Shown piece by piece: positions 26,300-39,365 of a stretch of DNA of 64,000 bases; within the stretch, counting starts at the first letter, position 1; the number at the start of each line of letters is the position of its first letter. The DNA comes from Ichthyophthirius multifiliis. Taxonomy: Eukaryota > Ciliophora > Oligohymenophorea > Hymenostomatida. The stretch covers positions 1 to 64,000 of the forward strand of contig NW_004087714.1 in NCBI RefSeq assembly GCF_000220395.1, in the 5' to 3' direction. The position numbers and the translations under genes were made by a program. The notes below the pieces were generated by a model. That model did no database searches, was not told the DNA's origin, and saw only the letters and a program-made list of their open reading frames with translations.

Positions 26300-26367
26300 A
26301 TTTTACTAATTTATATAATTATTCTAACTAGATTATTAAATTTTATTTTCTTTATAATAATTAATCA
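25487..26367 (-). CDS. Small polytopic membrane protein
   Basis: Two-exon model: exon 1 starts MINYYKENKIQQSSQNN, an intron containing the (TA)n run at about 26265-26297 follows, and exon 2 begins YYEIGLMIEFCAFAEILD. Hydrophobic segments include FHVTLRVIMEDIPQIIIQLI, TVILFFQLYILSN and LSIGSSLFSLFIAVFKVITI. A cytosolic Gln/Lys-rich helical tail ends NKQIIMQSK. The EDIPQ motif inside a membrane helix is reminiscent of XK-like multispan proteins common in ciliates, but I cannot assign a family. Only 186 bases separate it from the end of the giant LRR gene on the same strand, whose C-terminus is also membranous, so the two could be a single gene split by a mis-modelled exon. Confidence 0.55.
26265..26297. 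repeat. (TA)n microsatellite in an intron
   Basis: About 33 bases of TA dinucleotide lie within the proposed intron of the small membrane-protein gene. Confidence 0.85.
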
Positions 26368-26553
26368 TTCTAATAAAGTTAAATAATATATTTATTGTTA
26401 TAATAAAAAATGAAGAAAACATAATTTAATATTCTTTATTTTAAATACAAACAACTAAAAAACAAATATCACTATAAAAATCAAATCTTGCAATTTAACT
26501 AAGTAATAAATGAATTATATATAGAAAATTTTTATATTCTATAGTTTATATAT

Positions 26554-29500
26554 TCATTAGTTTTTTTTTAAATAATCTGATATTTATGTTGGACAGTCAG
26601 GCTAACTAGCAAGTCTCATTCCTGGTATTAAATGTTTTATTTTATTTAATGTTTTAGAAACCAGAAAAACTTCATAAAGCATTGTTAATAGTGCAAAAAC
26701 TCCGTATATTATATGTGCCTTCCAAGACACACCTCTTCCTTTTTTATCTAATAAATCATCATAAAGTGTCCATGGATAAGGGCAAGTAATACAAATAACA
26801 TAATAAATAAATAAAAAGAATATCATTAAAAAATAATACTATATATTATCCCCTAAATACTCATCTAATTCTATTGCACTTTCATCGAAATTAAAAAAAC
26901 TTTAAAATATAAATAAAAATATTATTTTTTTATTAAAGTCTTTAATAAATACCAATCCAATCCCACAAAAGCATTAATAATTTTAAAATATATTTTATTT
27001 AAACAACTTTTAAAAGGATACCTAGTTGATGATTTATGATTTTCGTAAATAGATTCTCTTAAAGAATGAACAACTCCTACATTAATAAAAGTAAGAAATT
27101 AATAATCCATTTCACAAGTAATAAAATAAGGATTAAGTTAACTAAAAGCATAAATTTATTTTATAGCACTTATTGTCAAGTTTTTTATTTTTAAAGTTGA
27201 TGCAGGCATATTTTCTAATCTTACAAGTATTTTTTATTCATCTGTTAAATTATAAATTTTTTCTGAATCAAAATGATAAGGACATAATACATTAAGATTT
27301 TTCTTTTTTCTTTACTTTTTTTTTGTTTGTTTTTAATAAAAACAAAATTAAATTTACAATTATTTTTCCAAACATTTAGGTATTTAATTTGGAAGTAAAC
27401 AAAGATTCAAATATAGATTTTTTAGAAACTAAAGAATTTTTAAGGTTTTTTTTCATTTATTAAGAATTCGAGTTAACAATTTAAGAATACAATTGTTGTT
27501 AAAAAGTGATATTTTTCTCTTTTATATTATTTGTTTATTTTCTCATAATTTATGTATCTTAAGTTTAAAAAGTAGAAGCAAGAGCATCTTAAATTAAATC
27601 TTTATCTTCAGCAGTTAAGGAAAGATTAGGTGTTGTTTGAATTTTTTCGAATTAATTATCATTTTTATTAGCAAAGGTTTAAACAAATTTAACAAAAAAC
27701 TCATTTATATTATCACCAGGATAAATAGAACAACTTTCAACCAAAAAACAATATAGAGGATAATCAAAATACAAATGAGAAATATCCGCAAAAATTTCTC
27801 CTAATTTTACTTCATTCATTTTTAAAGGATTAAATGCTAGAGGATTAATTATTTAAAATAAAGGAAATTTTTAATAATCAAAATCAAAATCTATTATTAA
27901 TTCTTCTTTTCCAATACTTAAAAGCTTCCTTATATTATTTAAGGCCGAATAAAATTCAGTTTTTTTCATATAATCATTTTCTTGTATTCCCCCTTAAAAT
28001 TTCATTATTGATTACCAGGGTCTTACCATTATTTTTACATTTTGATCATTACTTATCCAATTTGTTTCTAAATATATTTCTTCTTTTTTTTCTATTATTA
28101 TATCTCCATTTTCTATACAATTTATTACTCCCTTATATATTTTTTTTTTTATTATTATTAATTATTTTAGAATTACTTTTTTCATTTTATCTAATTTATG
28201 TGAAGGAATAATATGAGTTTATTATGATTTATCTGTAAATGCTTTTATATATATAAAAAAAAACAGAATTAAACTTTATATTTATTTATTTTTAAACAAA
28301 AATTTTGTTACCTATTGTTTATAATCTTTATAATTATTTTTTGTTTTAACATTCTTGGTTTTGACTTTAATTTCGAACTAATTTTGTTTTACTAAACATA
28401 GAATAATTTCTAGTCATATTATTATCACTATACATATTACTATTTTACATTAAATCTGCAAAAGCTTAATAAAAGGCACTTTCATGTACAAAATTATCAT
28501 TAGAACGTATAAGTATATGATTAATAGTCTTATAAACTTTCTTTTTATTTAAAATATTATTTAGTAAGTTATACCAACTTTCTTATTTATTTTATTTATG
28601 ATCACTAAAAACTAACTTTTCAAGCCTTAAATCAGTTTTAGTTATTTATGAAAAACTCATAGCTAAATAATCCAAATACTCTAATCCAGAATAATCTTCT
28701 TGAGTAAGTTATATTTATCTATCAATCGCTAAAACCTTTATATTACCTTAATATTAAAATATTAAAGGTATCAATCTAGACCATATATACCCACTTATCT
28801 TTAAATTTTTGATATAATAAGTATTATAATATAAATTAAATGTAATTATTTTTTAAAAAAATACTTTATTTCCCGATAAGTACAATTCTTCTAAGCAATT
28901 TCCTTAAATTTTTTATTTTTCTAAATTTATAAAACATTAGAGAAAGTTTCTGGCAGATTATCTTGTTTATATACAGTTTGATAATTTTATTATCTTTAAG
29001 AATTGAAAGCTATCAACTTTACTTAAAATACTAAAAATTAAAGAAGGTCTATATAATTATCTATTTTAATCATAACAGTAACTAACAGCACCTTCATAAT
29101 TGGCCAAATTTAATTCTTATAAGCTAATTTATTCTTATAAAGAAAAAACGTAATCAATAATTAAACTAATGCTTTTGTCTTTTAGATCACAATTAGAAAT
29201 ATCTAATTTTTAAAATCCTTAAATATTTAAAACAGCTTTAAATAAAAGACACCAAATTTCACTTTCCTTCATCTGATTATTTTAAAAATTTAGTTCTATA
29301 AAAACATAAATATATATATATATATATAAATAATCAACCTTATAAGCATAATATTTTTTTTTAATCTTTTAATTTATATTTATTAATTGCATTTATCAAT
29401 TTCATAGTTTTTAATCCATACATACAGCAATTACTAATATCTAAAACATAAATACAATGCCCAAAAACATTAAAAATTGATTCGAAAAAAAATTCCCAAC

Positions 29501-32500
29501 CAGAAGGCGAAACTGCAGGGTTATGAGAAATATTTAAATGCCTTAGCTAACCTTAAATATTTTATTTTTAAAATTTACAAATAGCCTCTGAAATTTTATT
29601 TATTTTCTCTAAATTAAGTAAACAATTAGATATATTAAGATTTTAAATATTAGTATGCAATAACAAATTATAAATATTATCATGCCAAATATTACTTTCT
29701 ATATTTTGATTATTACTAATATTAAACTATTCTAATGAAATATTACTTTTAATACATATCCCTTAATTTATATATTCCAATATATAAGAATCTATATTAC
29801 AAGAACTAATATTTAAACACTAAAGAGTTTAATATTTTTAAGTGATTAACTATTTTAAGGCTATTCCTGCATTTTATTTATCTTTTATTAAAAGAGGATT
29901 ATTTGAAATTGAAAATTCTATTAATTTATTTACATTATTTATTATTTCTTATACTATTATTTTCAAACTATTTCCTGTTAAGCCTACATTTTCTAATATA
30001 AAGCACTTTGTTTCTGCAAACTAAGAAAAACCCCTAATCATATTGAGCCATTAATATTCATATATTTATGCATTTTTAGAAAGTTTTAATATTAGTTTTT
30101 ATATTTTGCAATCTTTTTTTATTAAATAAAAAAAACCTTTATTTATTTTCTTAAAATTATTTACATTAAATTTAGCTTCTATTAAGCTCATCCATAGAAC
30201 TTATATCATTCCAAACCTGAACTACTTTTTAAGGAAATTTAACATACATTTCAAAAGTATTTATTTCAGTAAAAGAAACAAGAATATCTTTTTAAAAATT
30301 TGTTTTTTTTTTTTTTAAAAAAAAATTACTTTTCAAAATTTCAATTGTTCCTTCAACACTTTAAACACACATTTCACCTAAAACAAATTTCTACATTTTT
30401 TTTTCTGTAATACTTTATCCTGTATTTAAATCATATTTAATTTTAGCTCTATGTGTTAGTTCTTGTCTATTTTACCTTAAATCTTTCATTAATTCTTTTA
30501 ATTAATTATCATAAGCAATTTCTTATATAGATACATTATTTGAAAAATGCAAAAGGAAATTATTTTATAACAAAACTAATTTTTTTCTTGATATATTATT
30601 TTTATCAAAGCTTATTTTTTCAATTCCTAAAATACACTTTTCTATAGGAATTCTTAAAATTTATTAATTTGCTTGTTTTAAACCTTAAATTATATAATCA
30701 GAGACTAAATCATTGATATTATTTTCACTAAAATCCATTGTTTTTATATTTATCAACTCAGAATTTAATAATTAATAAATTAATGTTTCCCATGCTAACT
30801 CTCCTTTTTCTTATTGCATTAATTTTTGATTTCCTTTAAAGATGAAATCTTTTAACTTGAACATATTTCCAGATTTTAATTATATTTATTATTTTTCACA
30901 TTTTTTTATAGAATTTATAACAGCTATTTTTTATGTTTTTTTTATATATAAATAAATTAAAATATACAATAAATTTTATTATTATCAAAATCGCAATAAG
31001 ATAAATCCAAAGTAACTAAACTTTAACTAAAAGAATAAAAAATGCCTTCGATTAGCTTTTTCCATCCCAAATCATTTACCCTTTAATTCATGGAAAGATC
31101 TAATACCTCTAATTTACAAAATGATTTATTTTTTTAAAACTAAGATAATTATTCTCCTAACTTTTAAGCCAAAGTGCTTGAAGTTAAACCTTTTTATAAT
31201 TTTAATTCCTTTACACTTACTATTATTTAGAAAATTATTTTCGATAAATCTTCTATTTTCTATTCTTATAAAGGATCAAAGAAAGTATTAGAAAGATCAA
31301 ACAATATAATTTATTTTAAACAAGATTAATTTTTCATTATACTAATATAAATTTAATCAAGCTAACTAGTTACATTCCCAAAGTCTCTTAAAATAACATT
31401 ATTTATATTACAAAAATTACTTAAAATACATTCCAAGAAATTCGAAAAAAACTCTATTATTTTAAATAAAACCAAAAAAAAAAAAAAAATTATATATATA
31501 TATATATATATAAAAAATAAAATATACTTATTCCATTAATATTTCCCGAAATATCAATTGTCCTTAAAGAAAGTTAAATATTATCTGAATTTAAAATTTT
31601 ATCATTAATAATATTTATACCTTAAAATCCTAAATTCATTTTTGAAAAATTCAAGTACTCAATTTTTTTAAATAAAAAGATTGTTTTAAAAAATGTCGAA
31701 AATAAAATCACCTTATTATCGTCATAATAACTCTAGGTGGTTTATTTTTCTTTATTATCTTCTTCATTAAAACTGCTATTTAAAAGACCAATACTTGTAT
31801 TTGATTTTATTTAAAGTTATGTATTTTATTTTACAGGTTTACATAAATTTTTTACTTTTTTCTTAGAATTCTACGAAATACTTTATTATTATTATTATTA
31901 ATTAACAAATGTTTCTTCGCCTTTAAAAATTAAATAACTATCAGAAAAATAAGTTTCGGTTAAATCTATATACTTTAATTAATATTATTGAATTTTATCA
32001 CTTATTTTATCAAATTCTACTTAAAACTCATGTATAAATCTGATACCGAAATTCGTTTATTTTAAAATTAAACACTCTAAAGAAGGTATTTGAAAGACAA
32101 TTGAAAAAACATTTTTCCAATTTCCATTAAATTCATTAAATTTGCACCCTGTTAAATCAAGTTTTGTTAATTAGGAAAAAATAAAGTTATGACCTTCTAA
32201 ATATTTTTTTTTTTTTTCAAAATATCTTAAGAAAAAGATTTCTCGAAATATTTTAGACATTTTAATTAAGGGAAAAACCTCGAAAAGCATTAAAACAATT
32301 CGCCTAAACATATTTATTATTATTGAGAATTTCTTATCAAAATAAACTCTTCCAATGAAAAATGAGCAATGCCAATTTTCTCAAGTTCTATAGAAGCACA
32401 TTTCAATCCCCTTTCAAGTTCTTCTAAATAATTAGTATTAAATTAACAATTAAAAATTTCGAATTTTTTAAGATTTTAACCAAACAAAATGAAAAATTAT

Positions 32501-34285
32501 TAAAAAAAGTTCTTAATTTCGTTCCCAAAAACACCTTCGAAATATTTAATATTTAATAATGAAAACTATTCCAATTAAGGATTATTTCCCATATTTTAAT
32601 AATTCAAATATTTATTAATTCCTAAATTTTATCCAGTCTTTTCTAATAATTCTTTTATTTCTATTATTCCTTAAATAATACCTTACATACACTCTTATAA
32701 AAAATTCCCGTTTTAAAAGTCAATTTAAAGCTCTTCAATAAAATAAGCAATACTCATTATATGTTTCATATGCCTATTTTTGAAAATATTTAATTAAGAA
32801 CCAATAATTTTAAACTATTTGAAAGTTTTATTTAATTAAATGATTTTGTTTTATGATTTGTCTATTTCACAGAATTTATTTATATTCATTAATTTAATAT
32901 TTAATTATTTCAAAACCTCCAAATTACTCTTTATGTAGACTTTTTGTAAACTTTTTGATTAACAAATTACATCTGTTAATAAATTTATCATACCATACTA
33001 AGCGCCTAGAAAACTTACTTCTGATAAATCAAGAAGTTAACAAAAATCTGTATATTAAATTTTAAAAAGCATATCATATATATATTCTTCTGATTCTTCA
33101 TTATAACTTTCAAATTAAAACTTTTTTTTTTTTATAAAATTTTAATTAATTATATATATAAATTTGATATACATCATTATTAAATTACAAAGAATAAAAT
33201 GTAGGCTAAATTTAAAAATTATGAAGTCTAAATTATTATCTAGTTTATAAATAGCTTTACTTTTTATAAAGTGTATATGGAAAGCATTATTATTATTTGA
33301 GAATTCGTGCTTCCTTTTCCCCCAAAAATTTCTAGATTTTCTCCATAAGTTTCTTGTAAATAGTACTTCTATGTAAAGATTCATCCTGAACAATTTCTAA
33401 TTCTTCCAAATTAACAAGATCTTCAAAAACAAGTGCGTTTTTATTAAAAAAAATAGTTTCTAAATCTTATCCAGTTAGGAAATTATGAATAAATTTTAAA
33501 GATTTTAATTCATTTTAGAACCATTTAATAATATTAATAATAATAGGTAAAGTTTCTTAATTAATAACTGTATTAATGAAATTAATTTCTTACAGACTAG
33601 ATAATTCTCTCATATTTTCCATAATCGATTTTAATGAATTCTTTTTTAAAGTTGCGATATTTTAAAAAACAACGCATTTAAGTTATTCCATTTTCCTAGC
33701 CAGTATTCTTTTGACATAAAAAAACGCTTTTTTATTTTAAAAAACCAGTTAATTAATAATCAAAACCTCTCCTTAATTTTACAAGCAATTTACTTATTTT
33801 TTAATTATATAAAATTCATTAAAAATCTCTTTTTATGTTTAATAGTAAAGCTTTCTAATTCTTTAGAGTTTTTTCTTTTAATCTTATTTTAAAAGGCTTT
33901 TTAAACTTTTCTTTACATTTGGAAAGTCAAGTTCTGTTTCTGTAAAATCAACATATAATTATTCCAATTATGGAAAATCTCCTATTTATAAATCATCTTA
34001 TAAAAATATATATTAAAGTGCTTCTGTCCTTTTTTTGTTTACTATACAATCTTTTATATATATTTATCTTATATTTTATTTTTGTTTTCTGAGAAATTCC
34101 TTTAATTGTTTTATTTAAAATGAAAGTCCTTCCAGTCTTAAATTGTATTCTTCAATTACCTATATTTGTTTTTTGCATTTCTCGTTTTTTTTCATTTATT
34201 AAGAAAAATATTTGTATCTCTCATCTACTCTTATTAGATTTTATTGACATTAATCTTCATTATTGTTTGAATATATTTCAGCCAT
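26554..34285 (-). CDS. Giant leucine-rich-repeat protein with C-terminal membrane segments
   Basis: About 2,400 residues from ATG at 34285 (MAEIYSNNNEDQCQQNLIRV) to TGA at 26554. After a helical N-terminus, much of the protein consists of irregular ribonuclease-inhibitor-type LRRs. Examples are FIFSQLTKLDLTGCKFNEF, LSLRTIDISGNINGIR, INIKTMDFSENNIND, FQKLDISNCDLKDKSISL and YVLDISNCCMYGLKTMKLIN. The repeats run from about 33 kb to 28.6 kb. A non-repeat region follows (FYSALNNIRKLLSIGKEELI, DYPLYCFLVESCSIYPGDNI). The last ~140 residues hold two hydrophobic helices (YYFLMIFFLFIYYVICITC and GVFALLTMLYEVFLVSKTL). I see no NB-ARC, kinase or signal peptide. The frame was followed through several junctions (about 30900, 29310, 28260, 26890), each restored by a GT-AG intron. 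Function unknown; LRRs suggest protein binding at a membrane. Confidence 0.68.
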
Positions 34286-35680
34286 TTCCGAATTGTTTTT
34301 TTATGTGTAGTCCTATTATTTTACAATTTCATCTTTTGTGTATACATTTATTATTTCAAAATCACATTATATATCATTTTTTTTATTTTATTATCGCAGA
34401 CATTATGATTGTTTGTTTATTACTGATCTTAATTAGTTTATCATTTTTTATAAATATATATTTATATATATATTGTATTATATTTTTTTTTTAATTTTTA
34501 TTTTAATTGATATTTAAGCAAAAATAATTTAGAGTTATAATTAATTTTTATTATACTTTAAATATAAAAAATTAATTTCTTTATTTATTTTAATTATATT
34601 AATTTTTATATTTAGAAATATTTTAAAATGTTATTTATTTTAAAATTTAAAAGTATTTATTTATTAAATTATAATTAAAAAATTAAATTAAATTAATAAT
34701 AACAACTATTTTTTTAATATTATAAAAAAAACATTTCATTTCATTTTTAATAAATATTAAATAACTAATTTTTATTAAAAATATAATTAAATTTAAAAAA
34801 AAAAAATATTAAATTTATTTTCTTTATAATAATTTATAAAACAAGTATATTTTATTATAATTAAAAATAATTTTTAAAAAATAAAAGAAATTAAATATTA
34901 TTTAACATTGATTTAAAATTATAATTATCAAATTATTCGATTAAATTAAAAATAAATTATTTTGTTAAATTTTGGAATTTTATATTTTATTATGAATAAA
35001 TAAAGTAAAGCAATTTTCATTCTTTTATACGAAGTTAAACATTTAAAAAATTATAATATTTATTAAAAAAATATTAAATTGTTGTTAATCATATAAAAAA
35101 CATTTAAAAATATATATAAATAAAAAAATAAAACTTATATATATTAATAATTATTTTCTTTTAATTTAAATAAGACATAAACAAAAAAGGATACTAATTC
35201 TAATTAGTGCAATAAAAATAGTTATTAATAATTATGGTATTTATACAAACCTTAAACAAAATATCTATTTCTTAATCAATATTTTTTGTTTAAAAAAAAA
35301 AGCATTATTAATTAAAATATTGATCACAGAAAAACAATAATTATTTAATATTTCATCCACAAAAACAAGAAAATCTTAAATATTAAATAATATTTTAATG
35401 ATTTAAAAAAATAACAATAATTAAATATTTTTTACAATGTTTAACTAAACAAATTAAAATTTTTACATTTTTATATCTATATTTGAATAAATAACTAATA
35501 TGTTATAGTAAAATATATTACTTCATAGATCTATAAAATTTAGTTTCAAATATTACTTAACTATTTCATAAAATCTTTTGAAAATCTTAACAAATAAAAA
35601 AGAACTTTAAACAAGTAACATATATATCGCTTTATAATTTCATATGATTAATATCATTTAAAATAATATTTTTTTTACAT
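34286..35680. other. AT-only spacer
   Basis: About 1.4 kb of A/T sequence upstream of the LRR gene. A Cys/Phe/Leu-rich open stretch on the plus strand at 34120-34494 overlaps the LRR start and is an antisense artefact. No supported gene. Confidence 0.5.
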
Positions 35681-36415
35681 TCATAAATTTACATTTTCGC
35701 ATTAATTTTTAAGCAAAACATATATCAATTATAATTAAAAACAATTTTTAACAAAGTTATCTATATATAATAAAAAAACCTTTATAATACTTCCAAATAA
35801 AAATCCATATAAATTTATAATTTTGCCCCCATACCTTAATTTTTCAAGTTTATTTAGAATTTTAAAAAACTTAAAAATTCCAAAAGGTAATATAAAAATA
35901 AAAAACTCATTATACAAAGCATAGAATTAATAAAACATCCAGTAAAAAATCGAAAATAATTATATTGCCCCAAAAATACTAGACACTAGATATATAAAAA
36001 AATATTTTTTTTTAGTTTATAATATATATAAAATAAGATATCCAAAACTATTATAAACCATAAAATAATGACAAAAATATAACGAAAATCATAATTATAT
36101 GCAATAAGATTTTAAATAACTATAGAGTAATCCTATATAAATAATATATAAAATATATTTATTAAAACATTTTTTTAGCAAATTTGTTTGCATTAAATTT
36201 ATATGCTCTAAGAATTTCCTGAAAATACAAAAATAATAAAAAATAAAGGTTTTTATTTACAAATATTTATATATTCGATCAAAAAGATAAATTATTTAAA
36301 AATTAATTTCTAAAGTTTAATATAAAAAATCAAAAAATGCATTAAAAGTGAAATTAATTTTTTTAAAAAGTTTATATATGTTATAACAATAATAATAAAT
36401 ATACATAATAACCAT
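35681..36415 (-). pseudogene. Membrane-protein gene interrupted by an in-frame TGA
   Basis: The frame starts at ATG 36415 and passes a 42-nt intron (36219-36260). It reads FQIIYLFDRIYKYLKFLEHI and NKYILYIIYIGLLYSYLKSY, then meets TGA at 36089-36091. The same frame then continues without a break: FCHYFMVYNSFGYLILYI, YLVSSIFGAIQLFSIFYWMF, FFIFILPFGIFKFFKILNKL and YGGKIINLYGFLFGSIIKVF, to TGA at 35681. Both halves look like one polytopic membrane protein of about 225 residues, with faint PEX11-like features (a KFLEH motif and a Gly-containing terminal helix) that I do not trust for naming. The TGA cannot be removed by any GT-AG intron I could find that keeps frame. Either a nonsense-inactivated gene or an error. 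Confidence 0.5.
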
Positions 36416-36881
36416 ATTAAATATTAATATTATTATATAAACTTATATTATTAATTAATATTCTCCTTTAAATTAAATTAATATGAAATAGTAAATGCAT
36501 CTTTTATAATTTCAAGTATTAAATTAAATATCTTAACTTTTAAAAACCTAGTTATATCTAAAAATAATAACAGGTTAATTAAATAATATTAGAAATGTTT
36601 TAAATATATATATATAAATATTAAATATATATATAAATATATATATTATTTTAAAAAATAAAATTTCTTTTGTCTTTATTTTTATAATTATTAATTTAAA
36701 TACATATTTTGATTTTTTACTTTTACGTTTTATTTTAGTTTTTTTGTTTAAAAAATTTAATAAAATTTATTTAAATAAAAAATAAATTATTTATTTATAT
36801 TGATAATTAATTTTTAAACAAATAGTAAATTATCAGAAAATTTTTTAAAATCTAAATATTTATTGTATAAGTTAATAAAAT
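36416..36881. other. AT-only spacer
   Basis: TATA-rich sequence upstream of the interrupted membrane gene; no supported frame. Confidence 0.55.
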
Positions 36882-37619
36882 TCAAATATAGTTATTTTTC
36901 AATCTTTAACAAATGTATTCATATTATGTACAAAATTATTTATTTTTTAGTATATTTTTTATTATTTTCATTAATTTCTTAACAATAGTTTCTAAATCTT
37001 TATCAATAGTTTTTATATTATTTTTAACCTTATTTTTAATTTTTATCAGCTTTTATATTTTATCAAATATTTCTTTATTATTATTTTTGTTATCTTCAGG
37101 AGCTATAATTTCTAATTCATCAATAATATTAATAAAGTTTTTGATAAACTCTTCTTTATTTATAAATTTATTAGTTTATATATTTTATTTTTCTTCATTT
37201 TCTGTATTATTTTAAATAATTTATTAGCTTTATTATAAATCTTTTTATAAATTATTTAAAGGTTAAAGTATATTTTTATTATAAAATTTATTATTTGTTT
37301 CCTATTTTATTACTTTATCTTCAATTAAAAGTGCAGATTATACTAAAGCATTATATTTATTGAAATTTAAAGGCTATAACTTTTTAATCATAGGCTATTA
37401 TTTTTATAATAAATATTATTCTGATGTTATAGGTTATTTTGATTCTTTATTTTTTTTATTTATTATATTTAATTTAGATACAAAATTACCCGAAACGGGA
37501 ACAAATTTTGACGTTTATAACTGTGAACCTCTTAATAAAAAGCTTTTTTAATCTTCTAAAAAAAAATCTCTATTTTTAAATGATTTGTTTTTAATAATTA
37601 TGCTTTTATTTTATATCAT
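36882..37619 (-). CDS. Uncharacterised 245-residue coiled-coil protein
   Basis: One exon of 246 codons, ATG 37619 to TGA 36882. It opens MIQNKSIIIKNKSFKNRDFF, has a conserved-looking patch GSQLQTSKFVPVSGNFVSKL, and then a Gln-rich segment. It ends in a long amphipathic helix: INKEEFIKNFINIIDELEII, then KIQKLIKIKNKVKNNIKTID and LETIVKKLMKIIKNIL. Two plus-strand hydrophobic frames opposite it are antisense shadows, typical of Lys/Glu/Asn-rich coding DNA in this composition. No family recognised; the helices suggest a scaffold or complex subunit. Confidence 0.7.
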
Positions 37620-38110
37620 TTTTAAATTATATTTTAAAATTAACAAAATAAAATAATTAAAATAAAATTATTATTTTTAATTTTATAAAATACGTGTATA
37701 TATATATATTTATAATATATAATAAAAAATAGCAATTTTAATTTATTTTTAACTTATTAAAATCGTTAAATTTAATAAATAAATTTTTGTAATTTCTATA
37801 TTTAAAACTAAGTTTTAATTTTGTTTTATTTCAGATATATTATTATTTATCTTTAATTAAATAATATAATTTAATCTTTTTTATTTTAAAAATTATTCTT
37901 AAAATTTACTCTATTATTAAACATTAAATTTGTCTAATTATTTAATATATTTAAAAAAATTATGAGCATAATTATAATTAAAAATTATAATAAAGTAGAA
38001 ATTTTTTATTTTTTTAAAAATACTTTAAAAATATTTTATTTTTTTAGTTAATTTTAAAAATGTATATATTACATATTTTTAAAGAATAAAAAATTTATTT
38101 TATATTTTGT
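37620..38110. other. AT-only spacer
   Basis: A/T sequence between two minus-strand genes; nothing recognised. Confidence 0.55.
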
Positions 38111-38799
38111 TCAACTAGAGAATTATATTTTAATTGAAAAGTAATAATTTAATTATTTAAAAATATATAAATACAAACAAAAAATTATAATTAAAGTAAT
38201 GTTCATAAAAATAAATAAATTTAAATATTATTTTAAATATAAAAAGGATTTTTAATTCATTTTTTATTTTTTTTATTCTTTTTTTTATATTTGAGAAATT
38301 AAGCTGTTCCTATTTATTTTAATAATAAAAATAAAATAAATATAAACATTTATAAAAAACATATAAATTATAAATAAGAGATAAAAAAATAATAAAATAA
38401 TAATAGTTTATATTACATTAGTTATTTAATTATTGTCTGCATTATTTTTTTATTTATTATTTATCTCTTAATGACTATTGGTATTAGTATTTTAGCTATC
38501 ATCGTTGTAATTATTTTAATTATTATTATTATCGTTTTAATCACTATTGCATACATTTTATAATAGCTCTTATATTACTTAATCTCTATTCTCTATTTCA
38601 TCTTATGCAGCTACTAATAATGCTTCTAATTCAGTTACTCTGTTTCTTAACTTATTTTTTTTTTTTAATATTTATTTTTATAAAAAATAGGCCTTTGGTA
38701 TTTATTATTATTTATTACTATTTCGTTTTCTTCGATTGCCTCATTCAACAAATTTTATACTTTTATTTAATTACTTTAACTTTTTTATGATTGAATCAT
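38111..38799 (-). CDS. Short coiled-coil, Asn-rich protein with uncertain C-terminus
   Basis: ATG at 38799 (MIQSQKSQSNQIKVQNLLNE). A 68-nt intron at 38651-38718 joins AIEENEI to LRNRVTELEALLVAAQDEIE, a leucine-zipper-like heptad segment. An Asn/Gln/Asp-rich region follows. From about 38400 downward the frame becomes Ile/Phe/Tyr-rich (TIIILLFFYLLFIIYMFF) and stays open to TGA at 38111. That part could be a membrane anchor or simply untranslated AT sequence lacking TGA if an intron was missed. The first ~110 codons are credible; the end is not. Function unknown. Confidence 0.5.
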
Positions 38800-39365
38800 T
38801 TTTTTTAAATAATGTTTATATTTTTTAATTCTATTTTATTATATTTACGATTTTACTTTATTAAAAATATATTTTTTATTTTTATTTTTTTTTATTAAAT
38901 AATAATTTTTTACAATAATAAAAATAAAATTCCCTCTTTTTTCTAAATTAAAAAAATAAAAAATTTAAAAGGACACAAAATCTTTAATTATAATAAAAAA
39001 ATTTAAAATTAATAAATATATTTAAAAAAAAAAAATTATAAAAATCTTAATAATAAATGTTAGATTACTAATTTACAAAAAATATTTTTTTTTAAAAAAA
39101 AAATATTTTTCAAAAATCCCATATTAAATAAATAAATAAATCTCTAATTTTTTTTTTATTTTATTTTAATTTTTATAATATATAATAGTATTTAAAATTG
39201 AAATAGAAGATATATACAATTTCCATCTACAAATAGTTATATATAAATATAAAATCATATATATGTATTAAAAATAAATAAAAAGAATATAATAGAAATA
39301 TTTTTATATTATAAGAAAAAAATTTCGAAAAAAAAAAGAAAAAAAACACACACATATATATTAAT
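38800..39365. other. AT-only spacer
   Basis: Long A and T runs upstream of the coiled-coil gene, with a short ACACAC stretch near 39346; no gene seen. Confidence 0.55.

Noticed and set aside
34120-34494. Plus-strand 124-codon Phe/Leu/Ile/Cys-rich frame
   Set aside because: It is antisense to the first exon of the LRR gene; reverse complements of Lys/Glu/Asn-rich coding DNA look like hydrophobic proteins.
36913-37551. Two plus-strand membrane-protein-like frames
   Set aside because: They are antisense shadows of the 245-residue coiled-coil gene, which is open across its full length under the ciliate code.
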